64,000 nt of DNA from Prolixibacteraceae bacterium. GTDB taxonomy: Bacteria; Bacteroidota; Bacteroidia; Bacteroidales; Prolixibacteraceae. Position numbers and translations under genes: made by a program. The notes beneath the pieces are model-generated. The model was not told where the DNA came from, did no database searches, and saw only the letters and a list, made by a program, of their open reading frames with translations. Location of the stretch: positions 310,001 to 374,000 of the forward strand of contig JAQUIJ010000002.1 in assembly GCA_028683385.1 (NCBI GenBank). Reading direction: 5' to 3'. The stretch's first letter is position 1. Every line of letters begins with the position of its first letter. Below are positions 42,814-52,087 of this stretch, in pieces.

Positions 42814-44163
42814 TTAGAAGATGGCATAACGGAGGCCAAGGTTGAAATTAGTATTATGTCCCTGCGACGAATTATGCTCAGAAAACCAATAATTGCCACT
42901 AAAGTTTCCGGTAATCTGAAGTTGGGGAGAGATGAAATAGTTTGCTTCGAAATTCAAGCTGAAGTTATTGAACCAAGATTTTGAATATGTTGAATTTATA
43001 GATGTTGCTTGTTCTCCTCCTTGATAATTAATCGATCCGAAAAGACGAGTTCTAGAATCGGGAAAAAATCCGTACCCGAATGAAGTATTACTTGCTATTA
43101 GATTACCTGGATAACTATCTGGTACATCTCCATTTTTTGCCAACAATGTTGTGTTTATTAAATCAATATGAACATTTCGTTCCCAATTAAGATTCAATTG
43201 TTTGGAACAATCAAAGTGTATTTTTGAAATAAGATTCGTTTTAATGGGTGATTCCGAATAACTCTCAGAATGGGAATAGCTTCGTGAAACCTCTGGTGAA
43301 AGATTTATTTTTAATTCTCTTCCTGATTTTCGTTCCCAAAAGCTACCATAACTCCAATAATCATTTAATGTGGCAAAATAGGAAATGTCGCTGTGTTCAA
43401 TCAGATTTTGCGAATGTAATATGGAATCCAATGCTTGAAGTTCTTCTATTCTTCGAAGTCGGTAATCAAAAAATCGTTTGTTTTTCAGTTTTGAGATTTG
43501 CCTTGCAAATTCAAAAATATCTTCATCTCTTGATTCTCGACTTAGTGAATTTTGTTGTTTCAATTTTTCAATCATGTAATAGCCTTGGAACAGATCGCCC
43601 ACTTGTTCAATTCTGCCAATTCCGGCTCCAACTCCTGCCGACAATCTTAATGAATTACTTTTCAAGTCATCATTTGCATCCAAATGGGTGTAAGTTATTT
43701 TTCGGGAAGAAGCATCCACGTAAGTTTCATAAATGCCTTCTAAAAAGTATTGGTCTTCGGTTAGATACGTCCTTTTATATCCCACAGCGCTCAAATGTAA
43801 TTGTGGAATAACTTCTTTAATAGTTTCTTCTTGATTCCTGTTTTTTGAATAATTAATATCCCCATTAAAGGATAAAGTATGACTTATAATTTGTTTACGT
43901 GTAAGATATTTGAAATTGTATGACAGTCTTAAATTTGAATTCAAGTCTAACTTTGACTGATCGTAAAGTACAACTGGGTTATTATTTGATTGTGGAAATT
44001 CGGTATAGTAGCTATTGCTATTTCCACTCGAATTAAAATTCAACTCCAGTTCGTGCCGTTTGTAATCCGGAAATTTGTACTTCGATAAATCAAAGCTTTT
44101 GTCCTGGCAGAAGCCTGCTATAGAGACTCCAAGGATGAATAGGGTGGCAGCTGTTTTTTTCAT
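42814..44163 (-). CDS. Uncharacterised secreted protein, probable outer-membrane barrel
   Basis: A 449-aa protein with signal peptide MKKTAATLFILGVSIAGFCQ; the longer frame to 44196 adds 11 polar residues and is not preferred. The mature part alternates aromatic and polar residues in strand-like runs (HELELNFNSSGNSNSYYTEF, LRLSYNFKYLT, KTNLISKIHFD) and ends in FNLGLRYAIF with a terminal Phe, as outer-membrane barrels do. A central helical insert is visible (EDIFEFARQISKLKNKRFFDYRLRRIEELQALDSILHS). I do not recognise the family. It is transcribed alone, convergent with the acyltransferase. Confidence 0.7.
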   Translation of the reverse strand: MKKTAATLFILGVSIAGFCQDKSFDLSKYKFPDYKRHELELNFNSSGNSNSYYTEFPQSNNNPVVLYDQSKLDLNSNLRLSYNFKYLTRKQIISHTLSFNGDINYSKNRNQEETIKEVIPQLHLSAVGYKRTYLTEDQYFLEGIYETYVDASSRKITYTHLDANDDLKSNSLRLSAGVGAGIGRIEQVGDLFQGYYMIEKLKQQNSLSRESRDEDIFEFARQISKLKNKRFFDYRLRRIEELQALDSILHSQNLIEHSDISYFATLNDYWSYGSFWERKSGRELKINLSPEVSRSYSHSESYSESPIKTNLISKIHFDCSKQLNLNWERNVHIDLINTTLLAKNGDVPDSYPGNLIASNTSFGYGFFPDSRTRLFGSINYQGGEQATSINSTYSKSWFNNFSLNFEANYFISPQLQITGNFSGNYWFSEHNSSQGHNTNFNLGLRYAIF

Positions 44164-44319
44164 GTTTTGGCTTTTTTGATTATGCTTAAATAGCAATTAT
44201 CGAGCCATTGGTTTTCATAATTATTGACGTTTTGGCAACTAAAAACTGTTGCTCAACATTGAATTGGTGATGAAATCTAATTGCCTGAAGCAAACCGGAT
44301 ATTCCAATCTATAAATTCT

Positions 44320-44327
44320 TACTTTTG
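44320..44327 (+). promoter_or_regulatory. -7 box of panB
   Basis: TACTTTTG fits TAnnTTTG and lies 23 bases before the panB ATG at 44351. The implied start of transcription (about 44333) makes the in-frame TTG at 44336 an unlikely start codon. Confidence 0.5.
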
Positions 44328-44350
44328 TAGCCAAATTGAACACAAAAGAT

Positions 44351-45166
44351 ATGTCAGTCCATAAAGAAATACGACGTGTTACTACGCATACCCTTTCTGA
44401 AATGAAGCTGAAAGGTGAAAAAATAGCGATGCTTACCTCATACGATTACAGTATGGCTAAACTGGTTGATCAGGCCGGAATTGATATTATTCTGGTTGGC
44501 GACTCGGCTTCAAACGTGATGGCTGGTAATGAAACAACCTTGCCAATTACGCTTGATCAAATGATTTACCATGGTAAATCGGTGGTAAAAGCAGTGAATC
44601 GTGCGTTGGTAGTGGTTGATATGCCATTCGGTACTTATCAGGGAAATTCGCTGGAAGCACTGAATTCGGCCATCAAAATCATGAAAGTGACACACGCGGA
44701 TGCTGTAAAAGTTGAAGGTGGAAAAGAAATCATCGAATCGGTTGAGCGAATTTTGTCGGCAGGAATCCCGGTAATGGGTCATTTGGGACTGATGCCACAG
44801 TCGATTAATAAATACGGAACATATACCGTTCGCGCCAAAGAAGAAGTTGAGGCGCAGAAGTTGATTGAAGATGCCATTTTGCTTGAAGAAGCTGGCTGTT
44901 TTGCTATTGTGCTTGAAAAAATTCCGGCTGAATTGGGTGCCAAAGTGTCGCAGGCATTAAAAATTCCGGTTATTGGTATTGGCGCCGGTGGTGGATGCGA
45001 TGGTCAGGTTTTGGTTCTTCACGATATGCTCGGAATCACTCAAACATTTTCGCCCCGTTTCCTGAGAAGATATCTGAATCTGGCTGAAGAAATTCAAGGC
45101 GCAGTAAATTCCTATGTTCAGGATGTGAAATCACAGGATTTCCCAAACGAAAAGGAACAATATTAA
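44351..45166 (+). CDS. panB: Ketopantoate hydroxymethyltransferase PanB
   Basis: It adds a hydroxymethyl group from 5,10-methylene-THF to 2-oxoisovalerate in pantothenate and CoA synthesis. The 271 residues show [33 protein letters not shown] (metal Asp), [21 protein letters not shown] (catalytic region), GHLGLMPQS and [23 protein letters not shown], all in family order. The length is normal. It is alone: no panC or panD is next to it. A REP-like repeat follows the stop. Confidence 0.96.
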   Translation: MSVHKEIRRVTTHTLSEMKLKGEKIAMLTSYDYSMAKLVDQAGIDIILVGDSASNVMAGNETTLPITLDQMIYHGKSVVKAVNRALVVVDMPFGTYQGNSLEALNSAIKIMKVTHADAVKVEGGKEIIESVERILSAGIPVMGHLGLMPQSINKYGTYTVRAKEEVEAQKLIEDAILLEEAGCFAIVLEKIPAELGAKVSQALKIPVIGIGAGGGCDGQVLVLHDMLGITQTFSPRFLRRYLNLAEEIQGAVNSYVQDVKSQDFPNEKEQY

Positions 45167-45171
45167 GGGTT

Positions 45172-45310
45172 TCAAGTTCCAGGTTTCAAGTTGTGGATGC
45201 TAAGGTTATGTGTTTTAAATACCCTGAAAGGGTTAAATGTCAATAACCCCGGGTAAGGAGGAACGACGCAACCCAGGGAATACAAAATATGGAACCCAAA
45301 GGCGCATCAA
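45172..45310. repeat. REP-like intergenic element
   Basis: ACCCTGAAAGGGTT (45221-45234) is a palindromic unit, followed by CCCCGGGT (45247-45254) facing ACCCAGGG (45271-45278). This CCCTGAAAGGGTTAAAT...CCGGGTAAGG...AACCCAGGG pattern recurs between genes in many Bacteroidota genomes, as I recall. A TTTCAAGTT-type short-unit repeat precedes it at 45170-45193. Confidence 0.6.
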
Positions 45311-45434
45311 CATTGAAATTTGAAAAATGAAAGTTGTATGCGCCGCAACTGAAAGATTGATTAAAAAGAATCAAAAAAATGCAAACAAGCCTCCATCGGC
45401 GAACCCTTTGGAAACAACACAAATACATGAACAA

Positions 45435-46124
45435 ATGGAAATAATTTACGAAGACAATCATATTATCGCAGTCAACAAGGCTTGTGGAGAGATCGTTCAG
45501 GGCGACAAAACCGGTGATGTAACTTTAATTGACAAAGTGAAAGAATACATCAAAGAAAAATATAAAAAACCGGGTGATGTTTACCTCGGTTCACCACACC
45601 GTCTTGACAGGCCGACTTCCGGAGTCATTCTGTTTGCGCGAACCAGCAAAGCACTTCTTCGCCTTAACGAAATGTTTCAGGATAAAGAAGCAATGAAAAA
45701 AACATACTGGGCTGTGGTCGATAAACTTCCGGAGTTGGAAGAAGGAACATTGCACCACTGGCTGTTGAAAGACGAAGCGAAGAACAAATCGCACGCCCAT
45801 AACAAGGAGCGCAAAGGATCGAAAGAAGCCATCCTGGATTATCGTCATGTGGCCACGCTCAACCATTACCATTTGCTCGAAATCGATTTGAAGACTGGTC
45901 GTCATCACCAGATCAGGGCGCAGCTCAATCGAATTGGTCTGCACATTAAAGGTGACCTGAAGTACGGTGCTGCCCGCAGTAACGAGAATGCCGGAATTCA
46001 TTTGCACGCCCGTAAAATCGAGTTTATTCATCCGGTGACCAAAGAGCCGATAAAGATTGTTGCTAAACCGCCAAAAGATCCAATCTGGAACGACTTGGCT
46101 CAGATTGATTATTTGAAAGACTAG
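45435..46124 (+). CDS. RluA-family RNA pseudouridine synthase
   Basis: A 229-aa enzyme that turns uridine into pseudouridine in rRNA or tRNA. The catalytic Asp is in PHRLDRPTSGVILFARTSKAL (about 52-72), followed by DLKTGRHHQIRAQL and GLHIKGDLKYGA, both family marks. There is no N-terminal S4 domain, as in the RluC/TruC-like short forms. The reading frame runs upstream to 45327 but that part has no family residues, so the ATG at 45435 is used. The substrate position cannot be told. Confidence 0.9.
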   Translation: MEIIYEDNHIIAVNKACGEIVQGDKTGDVTLIDKVKEYIKEKYKKPGDVYLGSPHRLDRPTSGVILFARTSKALLRLNEMFQDKEAMKKTYWAVVDKLPELEEGTLHHWLLKDEAKNKSHAHNKERKGSKEAILDYRHVATLNHYHLLEIDLKTGRHHQIRAQLNRIGLHIKGDLKYGAARSNENAGIHLHARKIEFIHPVTKEPIKIVAKPPKDPIWNDLAQIDYLKD

Positions 46125-46128
46125 AAAA

Positions 46129-46155
46129 AGTGATCAGTCGCAGTGGTCAGTCGCA
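46129..46155. repeat. Dispersed repeat CAGTGGTCAGTCGCA, second copy
   Basis: CAGTGGTCAGTCGCA at 46141-46155 is identical to 11287-11301. It follows a shortened unit, GTGATCAGTCG. Both copies lie just after a gene. Confidence 0.7.
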
Positions 46156-46229
46156 ACAAACGAAGGGATTCTATCTTTCTGGTAAGAGATGGAATCCTTT
46201 TCTTTTCATGAAATGTCAAAGGTCCGATT

Positions 46230-47258
46230 TTAGAACTTAATCTCGCTAAATCGTTTTCGTTTTCGGATATAAAATTGAAAGACAATACTTCTTGGAAGTT
46301 TTTCCGGCGGCAGAATATAATGACTGTCTTTCGCGGCTATTTTGCGTTTCTTCCGCAATGCAGGTAAGGATTTATAGAAATGATAATGAGCTTTCAGTAC
46401 ACTTTTTATTCCATTCAGGTTGAATTCTGCAAGTAATTTAAATGCTGCTATTCCGTCCAGAATCATGCGAATGAATAGAATTTGGACGAGCTGACCGGGA
46501 GGCAAATTTTTGTATAGCAACCAAAGGTTATTCCTGAAATTCAAATAAAGTTTACGAGGATTGTCATACGAAAGCGTTCCACCGCCAACATGATAAACGG
46601 TGCTTTCAGGAGTATATAATATTCGGTACCCGCGGTTTTTAAGGCGCCAACATAAATCTATTTCTTCCATGTGTGCCCAGAAATCGGCATCGAAACCGCC
46701 AGCTTCGTGAAATTGGCTGGAGCGCACAAACATGCAGGCGCCGGTTGCCCAAAAAATATCGACCGAATCGTTGTACTGACCGCGATCTTCTTCCACTTCG
46801 TTAAAAATCCGTCCCCGGCAAAACGGGTATCCAAACCGGTCGATGAAACCTCCGGCTGCACCGGCATATTCAAAATGAGTTTTCTGGTTATAACTGAGTA
46901 TTTTGGGTTGAACTGCTGCAATCGACGAATCATTTTCCATCAACCGGATTGGTTCATCTAACCATCCGGCAGTTACTTCTACATCTGAATTCAGGATGAC
47001 GAAATAGTCGGCATTTATCTGTTTCAACGCTTCGTTGTATCCTCGTGCAAAGCCATAGTTTTGCTTCAGATCAAGAATTTTAACTTCCGGAAATTGATTT
47101 TGAAGTATTTGAAGCGAATCATCTGTCGAACCATTATCGGCAACAACAATGTGTGTCAAATCGCCTTTGCTGAATTCAATTACAGAAGGCAGGAATTGTT
47201 GCAACAGTTTGGCTCCGTTCCAGTTGAGGATGACTATGGCAATTTTGGAAGAACTCAT
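46230..47258 (-). CDS. Glycosyltransferase family 2, rhamnosyltransferase-like
   Basis: A 342-aa GT-A enzyme. IAIVILNWNGAKLLQQFLPSV begins the nucleotide-binding domain, VVADNGSTDDSLQIL and FVILNSDVEVTAGWL give the two Asp motifs (the second is the metal-binding DxD equivalent), and GFDADFWAHMEEIDLCWRLKNRGYRI carries the catalytic base and E-x-D-x-x-x-R pattern. The C-terminal 100 residues are basic and may bind the membrane. It most likely adds a sugar to a surface glycan. The ATG at 47258 starts near the first strand; an ATG 9 bases earlier is possible. It is only 9 bases after the next gene upstream. Confidence 0.88.
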   Translation of the reverse strand: MSSSKIAIVILNWNGAKLLQQFLPSVIEFSKGDLTHIVVADNGSTDDSLQILQNQFPEVKILDLKQNYGFARGYNEALKQINADYFVILNSDVEVTAGWLDEPIRLMENDSSIAAVQPKILSYNQKTHFEYAGAAGGFIDRFGYPFCRGRIFNEVEEDRGQYNDSVDIFWATGACMFVRSSQFHEAGGFDADFWAHMEEIDLCWRLKNRGYRILYTPESTVYHVGGGTLSYDNPRKLYLNFRNNLWLLYKNLPPGQLVQILFIRMILDGIAAFKLLAEFNLNGIKSVLKAHYHFYKSLPALRKKRKIAAKDSHYILPPEKLPRSIVFQFYIRKRKRFSEIKF

Positions 47259-47267
47259 GTGAAACAA

Positions 47268-47738
47268 TTACGGAATCAGAAGTTTAGCCAATAAAGTAGC
47301 CATGTTTTCTTTTTCAAGGCTGAATAACATATTGGCGATTTTCTCCATTTTATCGGTATCTTCTGATTGTAAAACCAGTTTGATTTCGCGAATTTGTTTG
47401 CCTGTCAGCTCTTCTTCCAGAAGTGTCCAGATTTTCAGGTTTTCTTCTTCTTGTTTCGGAACACCCAAATGTTCAAGTTCCAGCTTGGTGGCTTCCAAAA
47501 TTTCGCGGGCTTTCAGAATAACCGGATCCGAATCTTTTCCTGTACCGGCGGCATCGCGCAGATTCCAGCTCGAATAATCATATTTTAGCTCCTTAATCAT
47601 CCTGACTTTGGTGCTTTCTTTGCCAAAAATACGTTCCAGGAATATTATGGTGTGGCTTTTCCAGGCTTCCAGATCGAAGTTTTTAGCTGTCAGGCTGTCA
47701 AGCTGTTTGTTGATCAAAGCAATTTCATTTTCGATCAT
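47268..47738 (-). CDS. Uncharacterised helical protein
   Basis: A 156-aa soluble protein, all helical by pattern. It starts with MIENEIALINKQLDSLTAKNFDLEAWKSHTIIFLERIFG and ends with MEKIANMLFSLEKENMATLLAKLLIP. There is no signal or membrane segment. I do not recognise the family. It precedes the glycosyltransferase by 9 bases, and the two are likely cotranscribed, but the link in function is unknown. The reading frame extends 8 codons upstream to 47762. Confidence 0.65.
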   Translation of the reverse strand: MIENEIALINKQLDSLTAKNFDLEAWKSHTIIFLERIFGKESTKVRMIKELKYDYSSWNLRDAAGTGKDSDPVILKAREILEATKLELEHLGVPKQEEENLKIWTLLEEELTGKQIREIKLVLQSEDTDKMEKIANMLFSLEKENMATLLAKLLIP

Positions 47739-47901
47739 TTGGTGAATTTTAGTTCGATGCAAGTTATAAAATAGGAATGAGAAAAAGTCATTAGAAAAAG
47801 GTCATCAGGAAAAAAATAAGATGGAAAATCAGGTCGGCTGGAATAAAGTTCGCCTTGTGAAAATTCATATTTTCTATTGACCAATGACTTTTTTCTGACT
47901 T

Positions 47902-48693
47902 TTACCCCAGATGTTTATTCACAATCGAATAAAATTCGTCGAAATAATTGGCATTGCAGGCAATCATTTCGCCTCCGAACAAGTAATTTTCGCCACCGCT
48001 GAAATCGCAAACTTTTCCCCCGGCTTGTTTCAGGATGATGATTCCGGCAGCAACGTCCCACGAATGCAGAGCATGTTCGTAAAAACCTTCGAAACGTCCG
48101 GCGGCCACGTAGGCCATGTCGGCAGCCGCTGAGCCCAGACGACGCATGCCGTGCGAGTTTCGCATAAAAAAGTTCATTGCTTCCAGATAATTATCCAGTT
48201 TTGAAAAGTCGTAATACGGAAACCCGGTTGCAATTAGCGAATCGGCTGTTGTAGCAGCTTTCGAAACATGAATCTCTTTCCCATTTAAATAGGCTTTACT
48301 TCCTCTCCAGGCATAGAACATTTCGTTGAGGCTGATTTCGTAAACCACGCCCATGATAATTTCCTGATCTTCCATCAGGGCAATGCTTATGCAAAATGGC
48401 GAAATCCCATGAATGTAATTGGTTGTCCCGTCAAGCGGGTCGATTACCCAGCGATATTTTTCGCCGTTGTCCTGGGCAGTTCCTTCTTCGGCAATAAATC
48501 CGGATTCGGGCAACAGTTCGCGCAAGGCGGCAACAATAGTCTTTTCCGCAGTTTTATCTACATAGGTTACCATATCGGCTTTCCCTTTGTGGATAATGTC
48601 TTCAGCCGTAAATTTCAGGCGTTCGTCATAGATAAACCGGCCAACTTCGCGAGCCAGTTCCTGAACTTGTGTGCAAAGTATTTCGAGATTCAT
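47902..48693 (-). CDS. suhB: Inositol monophosphatase family protein (SuhB-like)
   Basis: A 263-aa metal-dependent phosphatase. The signature motifs are EEGTAQDNG (metal Glu), WVIDPLDGTTNYIHGISPF (the metal- and substrate-binding DPxDGT) and HSWDVAAGIIILKQAGGKV (final Asp). It removes phosphate from inositol phosphates or similar sugars, or acts as the SuhB cofactor of rRNA transcription. Which one cannot be told from sequence, and the symbol is by family only. It is transcribed alone. Confidence 0.92.
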   Translation of the reverse strand: MNLEILCTQVQELAREVGRFIYDERLKFTAEDIIHKGKADMVTYVDKTAEKTIVAALRELLPESGFIAEEGTAQDNGEKYRWVIDPLDGTTNYIHGISPFCISIALMEDQEIIMGVVYEISLNEMFYAWRGSKAYLNGKEIHVSKAATTADSLIATGFPYYDFSKLDNYLEAMNFFMRNSHGMRRLGSAAADMAYVAAGRFEGFYEHALHSWDVAAGIIILKQAGGKVCDFSGGENYLFGGEMIACNANYFDEFYSIVNKHLG

Positions 48694-48774
48694 TTGTGTA
48701 AAGTTATAATTGTTGTCGTTGTTGTAATTGTTGTCAAGCTAATGCTTCTATTTCCAAACTCCAGGCACTTTGCC

Positions 48775-50082
48775 CTATGCTTGGAGTATTGTTCCCCAAA
48801 CGTTACCGTTCGGCAATATGTTTTCCAATTTTACTGAAACAATATGATTTTCCAGATTTTCGCGATAGTCTGTTTCAATTTTGATGTAGTTGTCAGTAAA
48901 TCCTGAAATCGATTTTTTGTCTTTTTGTTCTTCAAAGAGTACTTCGAGAATTGAACCTAAGTTCTTGCGGTAGAAATCCTCGGTTTTTCGGTCAGAGAGC
49001 GAAATCAGTCGTTGCGTCCGATGTTTGCGTTCGTCAACCGGAACGACTGGTTTTATTTCAAGGGCTTTGGTCCCTGGGCGCTCGGAATAGGGGAATGCAT
49101 GAAGTTGCGAAACGTCCAAATCAGCAATGAAACGATACGAATCGCGGAAGAAATCGTCGGTTTCGCCATTGGTTCCGGCAATCACATCCACTCCGATAAA
49201 GGCATTCGGAATTTCAGCTTTGATTTTGGTCACGCGGCTTTCAAAAACTTCACGCTTGTATTTTCGCTTCATCAAGCTCAAAACATCGTTCGATCCGGAT
49301 TGAAGTGGCAAATGAAAATGTGGCATAATTCGTTGTGAACGGGCAGCAAATTCGATGATCTCATCCGTTAGTAAATTGGGCTCGACCGATGAAATCCGGA
49401 TTCGTTTCAAGCCTTCAATCTGATCGAGTTCGCGCAACAGATCGATAAACGTTTCGCCGGTTGATTTTCCAAAGTCGCCAATATTTACGCCGGTCAGTAT
49501 AATTTCCAGAGTGCCTTTTGCCACAATTTCACGGGCTTCGGCCACTGTATTTTTAATGCTGTCGTTACGGCTTCGGCCACGGGCAAATGGGATGGTGCAG
49601 TAGGTACAATAATAATCGCATCCATCCTGAACTTTCAGAAAGCTACGGGTTCGGTCGCCAAACGAATAGGCATGGAAGTAATTTTTGATTTCTTTCGGCT
49701 TCTGTATGTGGATTTCGGTTTGGTCTTTTTTATTCAGAGTGCCCAAATATTCGGTAATGTTCTGTTTTTCAGACGAACCGATAATCAGGTCAACTCCTTC
49801 AATTTTTTGAATGGTTTCGGGCTGCAACTGAGCATAGCAACCGGTTACGATAATCAATGCTTCGGGGTTTTTGCGCACCGCCTGACGAATGATGTTTCGT
49901 GTTTTTTTGTCGCCTTCAGCAGTAACCGAACACGAATTTATAACCACCGCATCGGCACGATCTGTAAACTCAACGCGTTCAAATCCAATCTCCTCGAAGC
50001 GGCGTGCAATACTTGATGTTTCCGAAAAATTGAGTTTGCACCCGAGTGTGTAAAATGCAGCTTTTTTGCCTGAATATTCCAT
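48775..50082 (-). CDS. mtaB: tRNA t6A37 methylthiotransferase MtaB
   Basis: A radical-SAM enzyme of 435 aa that adds a methylthio group to t6A at position 37 of tRNAs. The N-terminal UPF0004 domain (about 7-130) starts at AAFYTLGCKLNFSETSSIARRF and binds the second iron-sulfur cluster with Cys residues in GCKLN, INSCSVTAEGDKK and VTGCYAQ. The radical-SAM triad is CDYYCTYCTIPFARGRSRN (C-x3-C-x2-C). The TRAM domain closes the protein. KLN and the absence of a MiaB-type C-terminus support MtaB. Confidence 0.94.
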   Translation of the reverse strand: MEYSGKKAAFYTLGCKLNFSETSSIARRFEEIGFERVEFTDRADAVVINSCSVTAEGDKKTRNIIRQAVRKNPEALIIVTGCYAQLQPETIQKIEGVDLIIGSSEKQNITEYLGTLNKKDQTEIHIQKPKEIKNYFHAYSFGDRTRSFLKVQDGCDYYCTYCTIPFARGRSRNDSIKNTVAEAREIVAKGTLEIILTGVNIGDFGKSTGETFIDLLRELDQIEGLKRIRISSVEPNLLTDEIIEFAARSQRIMPHFHLPLQSGSNDVLSLMKRKYKREVFESRVTKIKAEIPNAFIGVDVIAGTNGETDDFFRDSYRFIADLDVSQLHAFPYSERPGTKALEIKPVVPVDERKHRTQRLISLSDRKTEDFYRKNLGSILEVLFEEQKDKKSISGFTDNYIKIETDYRENLENHIVSVKLENILPNGNVWGTILQA

Positions 50083-50187
50083 TAAAATCCTTTTCTACTT
50101 CTGATATATGGGCAGCAAAAGTACAAAAGAATAAGAAGAAAAAGTAAACTTGCCACAAAGGCACAAAGAATCAAAGTGTTATAAAAA

Positions 50188-50580
50188 TTAAACTCGAAAC
50201 CGCTTTATTCCTTCCCTAATTAAGGAGACATTGAAATTGATAAGATACCCAAGACTCAGGTTGGTCAATTTTAGGTGGCTGATAATCTGTGCTTCCCACA
50301 ATGGATTTATCACTTCGACTGCTTTTAATTCGATAATTACAAGATCATCAATTAGTAAATCCAACCTAAGGCCTTCTTCAAATATTATCCCATCATACTG
50401 TATTGGAATATCAATTTGCCTCAAAGTTTTATGTCCCATCTTGTGCAGTTCATGAGCCAGGCATACTTCATATATCTTCTCAAGTAATCCTGGTCCTAAT
50501 GACTTATGGACTAGATATGCTGCATGGACAATGTCTTTTCCAATTTGCTCTTCTTGAACGGATAAAGATGAATATTCCAT
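50188..50580 (-). CDS. GxxExxY family protein
   Basis: A 130-aa protein with the name-giving motif GPGLLEKIYEVCL (G-x-x-E-x-x-Y, about 28-40). GLRLDLLIDDLVIIELKAVE (about 71-90) has Asp and Glu-x-Lys in PD-(D/E)xK-like spacing, so a nuclease fold is likely; activity has not been shown for the family as far as I know. Such genes are common, often in many copies, in Bacteroidota. It lies between mtaB and the PIN-PhoH gene on the same strand but with its own gaps. Confidence 0.88.
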   Translation of the reverse strand: MEYSSLSVQEEQIGKDIVHAAYLVHKSLGPGLLEKIYEVCLAHELHKMGHKTLRQIDIPIQYDGIIFEEGLRLDLLIDDLVIIELKAVEVINPLWEAQIISHLKLTNLSLGYLINFNVSLIREGIKRFRV

Positions 50581-50633
50581 GTGCTTTTATTTCTCATTCA
50601 ATAAAAATTCTTTGTGTCTTAGTGGCAAAAAGC

Positions 50634-51965
50634 TTAAAGTAAATCGCTGGCCAGTTCGGCTAAATAGCTGCGTTCTCCTTTTAGTAGGTTGACATGGGCA
50701 AAAATTTCATGATTTCGCATTTTTTCGGTCATGTAAGCCAATCCGTTCGATTTCATATCCAGATAAGGCGAATCAATCTGTTGAAGGTCGCCCGTAAAAA
50801 TCAGCTTGGTTCCTTCACCTGCCCGTGTAATAATGGTTTTTATTTCGTGCGGGGTCAGGTTCTGCGCTTCATCGATAATGAAGTATGAGTTTGAAAGGCT
50901 TCTTCCCCGGATATAAGCCAATGGAGTAATTACCAGGCTTTCTTCTTTCAGCAGTTCTTCTATTTTTTGATATTCGGCACTCCGGGCATTAAAATTATGC
51001 TTGATCACAGATAAGTTGTCGAACAAGGGTTGCATGTAAGGACTGATTTTTTCCTGTGCGTCGCCAGGTAAAAATCCAAGATCGCGGTTGCTCAGCGCTA
51101 CGATTGGACGGGCCAGCAGTATTTGTCCGAAGCTTTTGTGCTGTTCGAGCGCTGCGGCCAGGGCCAGCAATGTTTTTCCGGTTCCGGCTTTCCCGGTTAG
51201 CGCAACCAGTTTAATTTCAGGATTAAAAAGGGCATCGAGACTGAACGTTTGTTCTGCATTGCGCGGTTTGATTCCGTATGCAGTTTTTTTCTCAACCCGG
51301 ACCATTTTTTTCAATCCTCCGTCGTAACGTCCCAAAACACTGGCTTTCGGAGATTTCATGATGAAATATTCATTGATGTCGGGAGCTTCTGTCAGTTCCA
51401 TTTGTTCAACCGGAATCGAATTTTCACTGTACAGCTTTTCGATCAGCGTATCGTTAAAGTTCTCTAATTCAGTAACACTTTTATTCAGAATTTGAATGTC
51501 TTTGACCTTGTCGTTGTAATAATCTTCCGCCTGAATTCTCAACGATTTGGCTTTCATTCGAAGGTTGATATCTTTGGTGACCAAAATGGTGGGCCGGTCA
51601 GGAAATTTTTGGCCAATATACATGGCTATAGCCAAAATGCGGTGATCCGGAATGTCTTCGCGAAACGAATGTTTCATTTCTTCAGGAATAGGCTTCCCGG
51701 TTTCTATAATCAATTTTCCCTTGTCTGGACCAAGTTTAATACCGCCATTAAAAAGTTGATCGCCAACAATTTCATCCAATTCGCGCACAAATTCCCTCGC
51801 CTGAAAGTTAATTGGGTCGTTTCCTCGTTTAAATTTGTCCAGTTCTTCCAGAACGGTTATTGGAATGACGATGTCGTTATCCTGAAACTGGTAAATGCTG
51901 GTATGATCGTGCAAAATCACGTTGGTATCGAGCACAAAAATTTTAGTTTGCTTTTTCTTTGCCAT
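50634..51965 (-). CDS. PIN domain-PhoH ATPase fusion
   Basis: A 443-aa protein, a PIN RNase domain joined to a PhoH-type ATPase (PhoH2 or YlaK class). The PIN part (about 6-145) begins KIFVLDTNVILHD and has TVLEELDKFKRG and DIPDHRILAIA, carrying the acidic residues of the active site. The ATPase part (about 230-440) has Walker A LTGKAGTGKTLLALAAA, Walker B YFIIDEAQNLTPHEIKTI and IFTGDLQQIDSPYLD. The family couples RNA unwinding to cleavage. An ATG at 51989 would add 8 residues; 51965 is closer to the family start. Confidence 0.92.
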   Translation of the reverse strand: MAKKKQTKIFVLDTNVILHDHTSIYQFQDNDIVIPITVLEELDKFKRGNDPINFQAREFVRELDEIVGDQLFNGGIKLGPDKGKLIIETGKPIPEEMKHSFREDIPDHRILAIAMYIGQKFPDRPTILVTKDINLRMKAKSLRIQAEDYYNDKVKDIQILNKSVTELENFNDTLIEKLYSENSIPVEQMELTEAPDINEYFIMKSPKASVLGRYDGGLKKMVRVEKKTAYGIKPRNAEQTFSLDALFNPEIKLVALTGKAGTGKTLLALAAALEQHKSFGQILLARPIVALSNRDLGFLPGDAQEKISPYMQPLFDNLSVIKHNFNARSAEYQKIEELLKEESLVITPLAYIRGRSLSNSYFIIDEAQNLTPHEIKTIITRAGEGTKLIFTGDLQQIDSPYLDMKSNGLAYMTEKMRNHEIFAHVNLLKGERSYLAELASDLL

Positions 51966-52087
51966 CTCCGTAATCTTTAAGGTTTCCATAAATTTAGAAA
52001 AATTAGAATGTAAATCTGAGGTAATCGCAGTTAAATTCTCAATTTTACCGTTCTATTTTTAAACTGGTGTTCATAAGTTTTTTACCC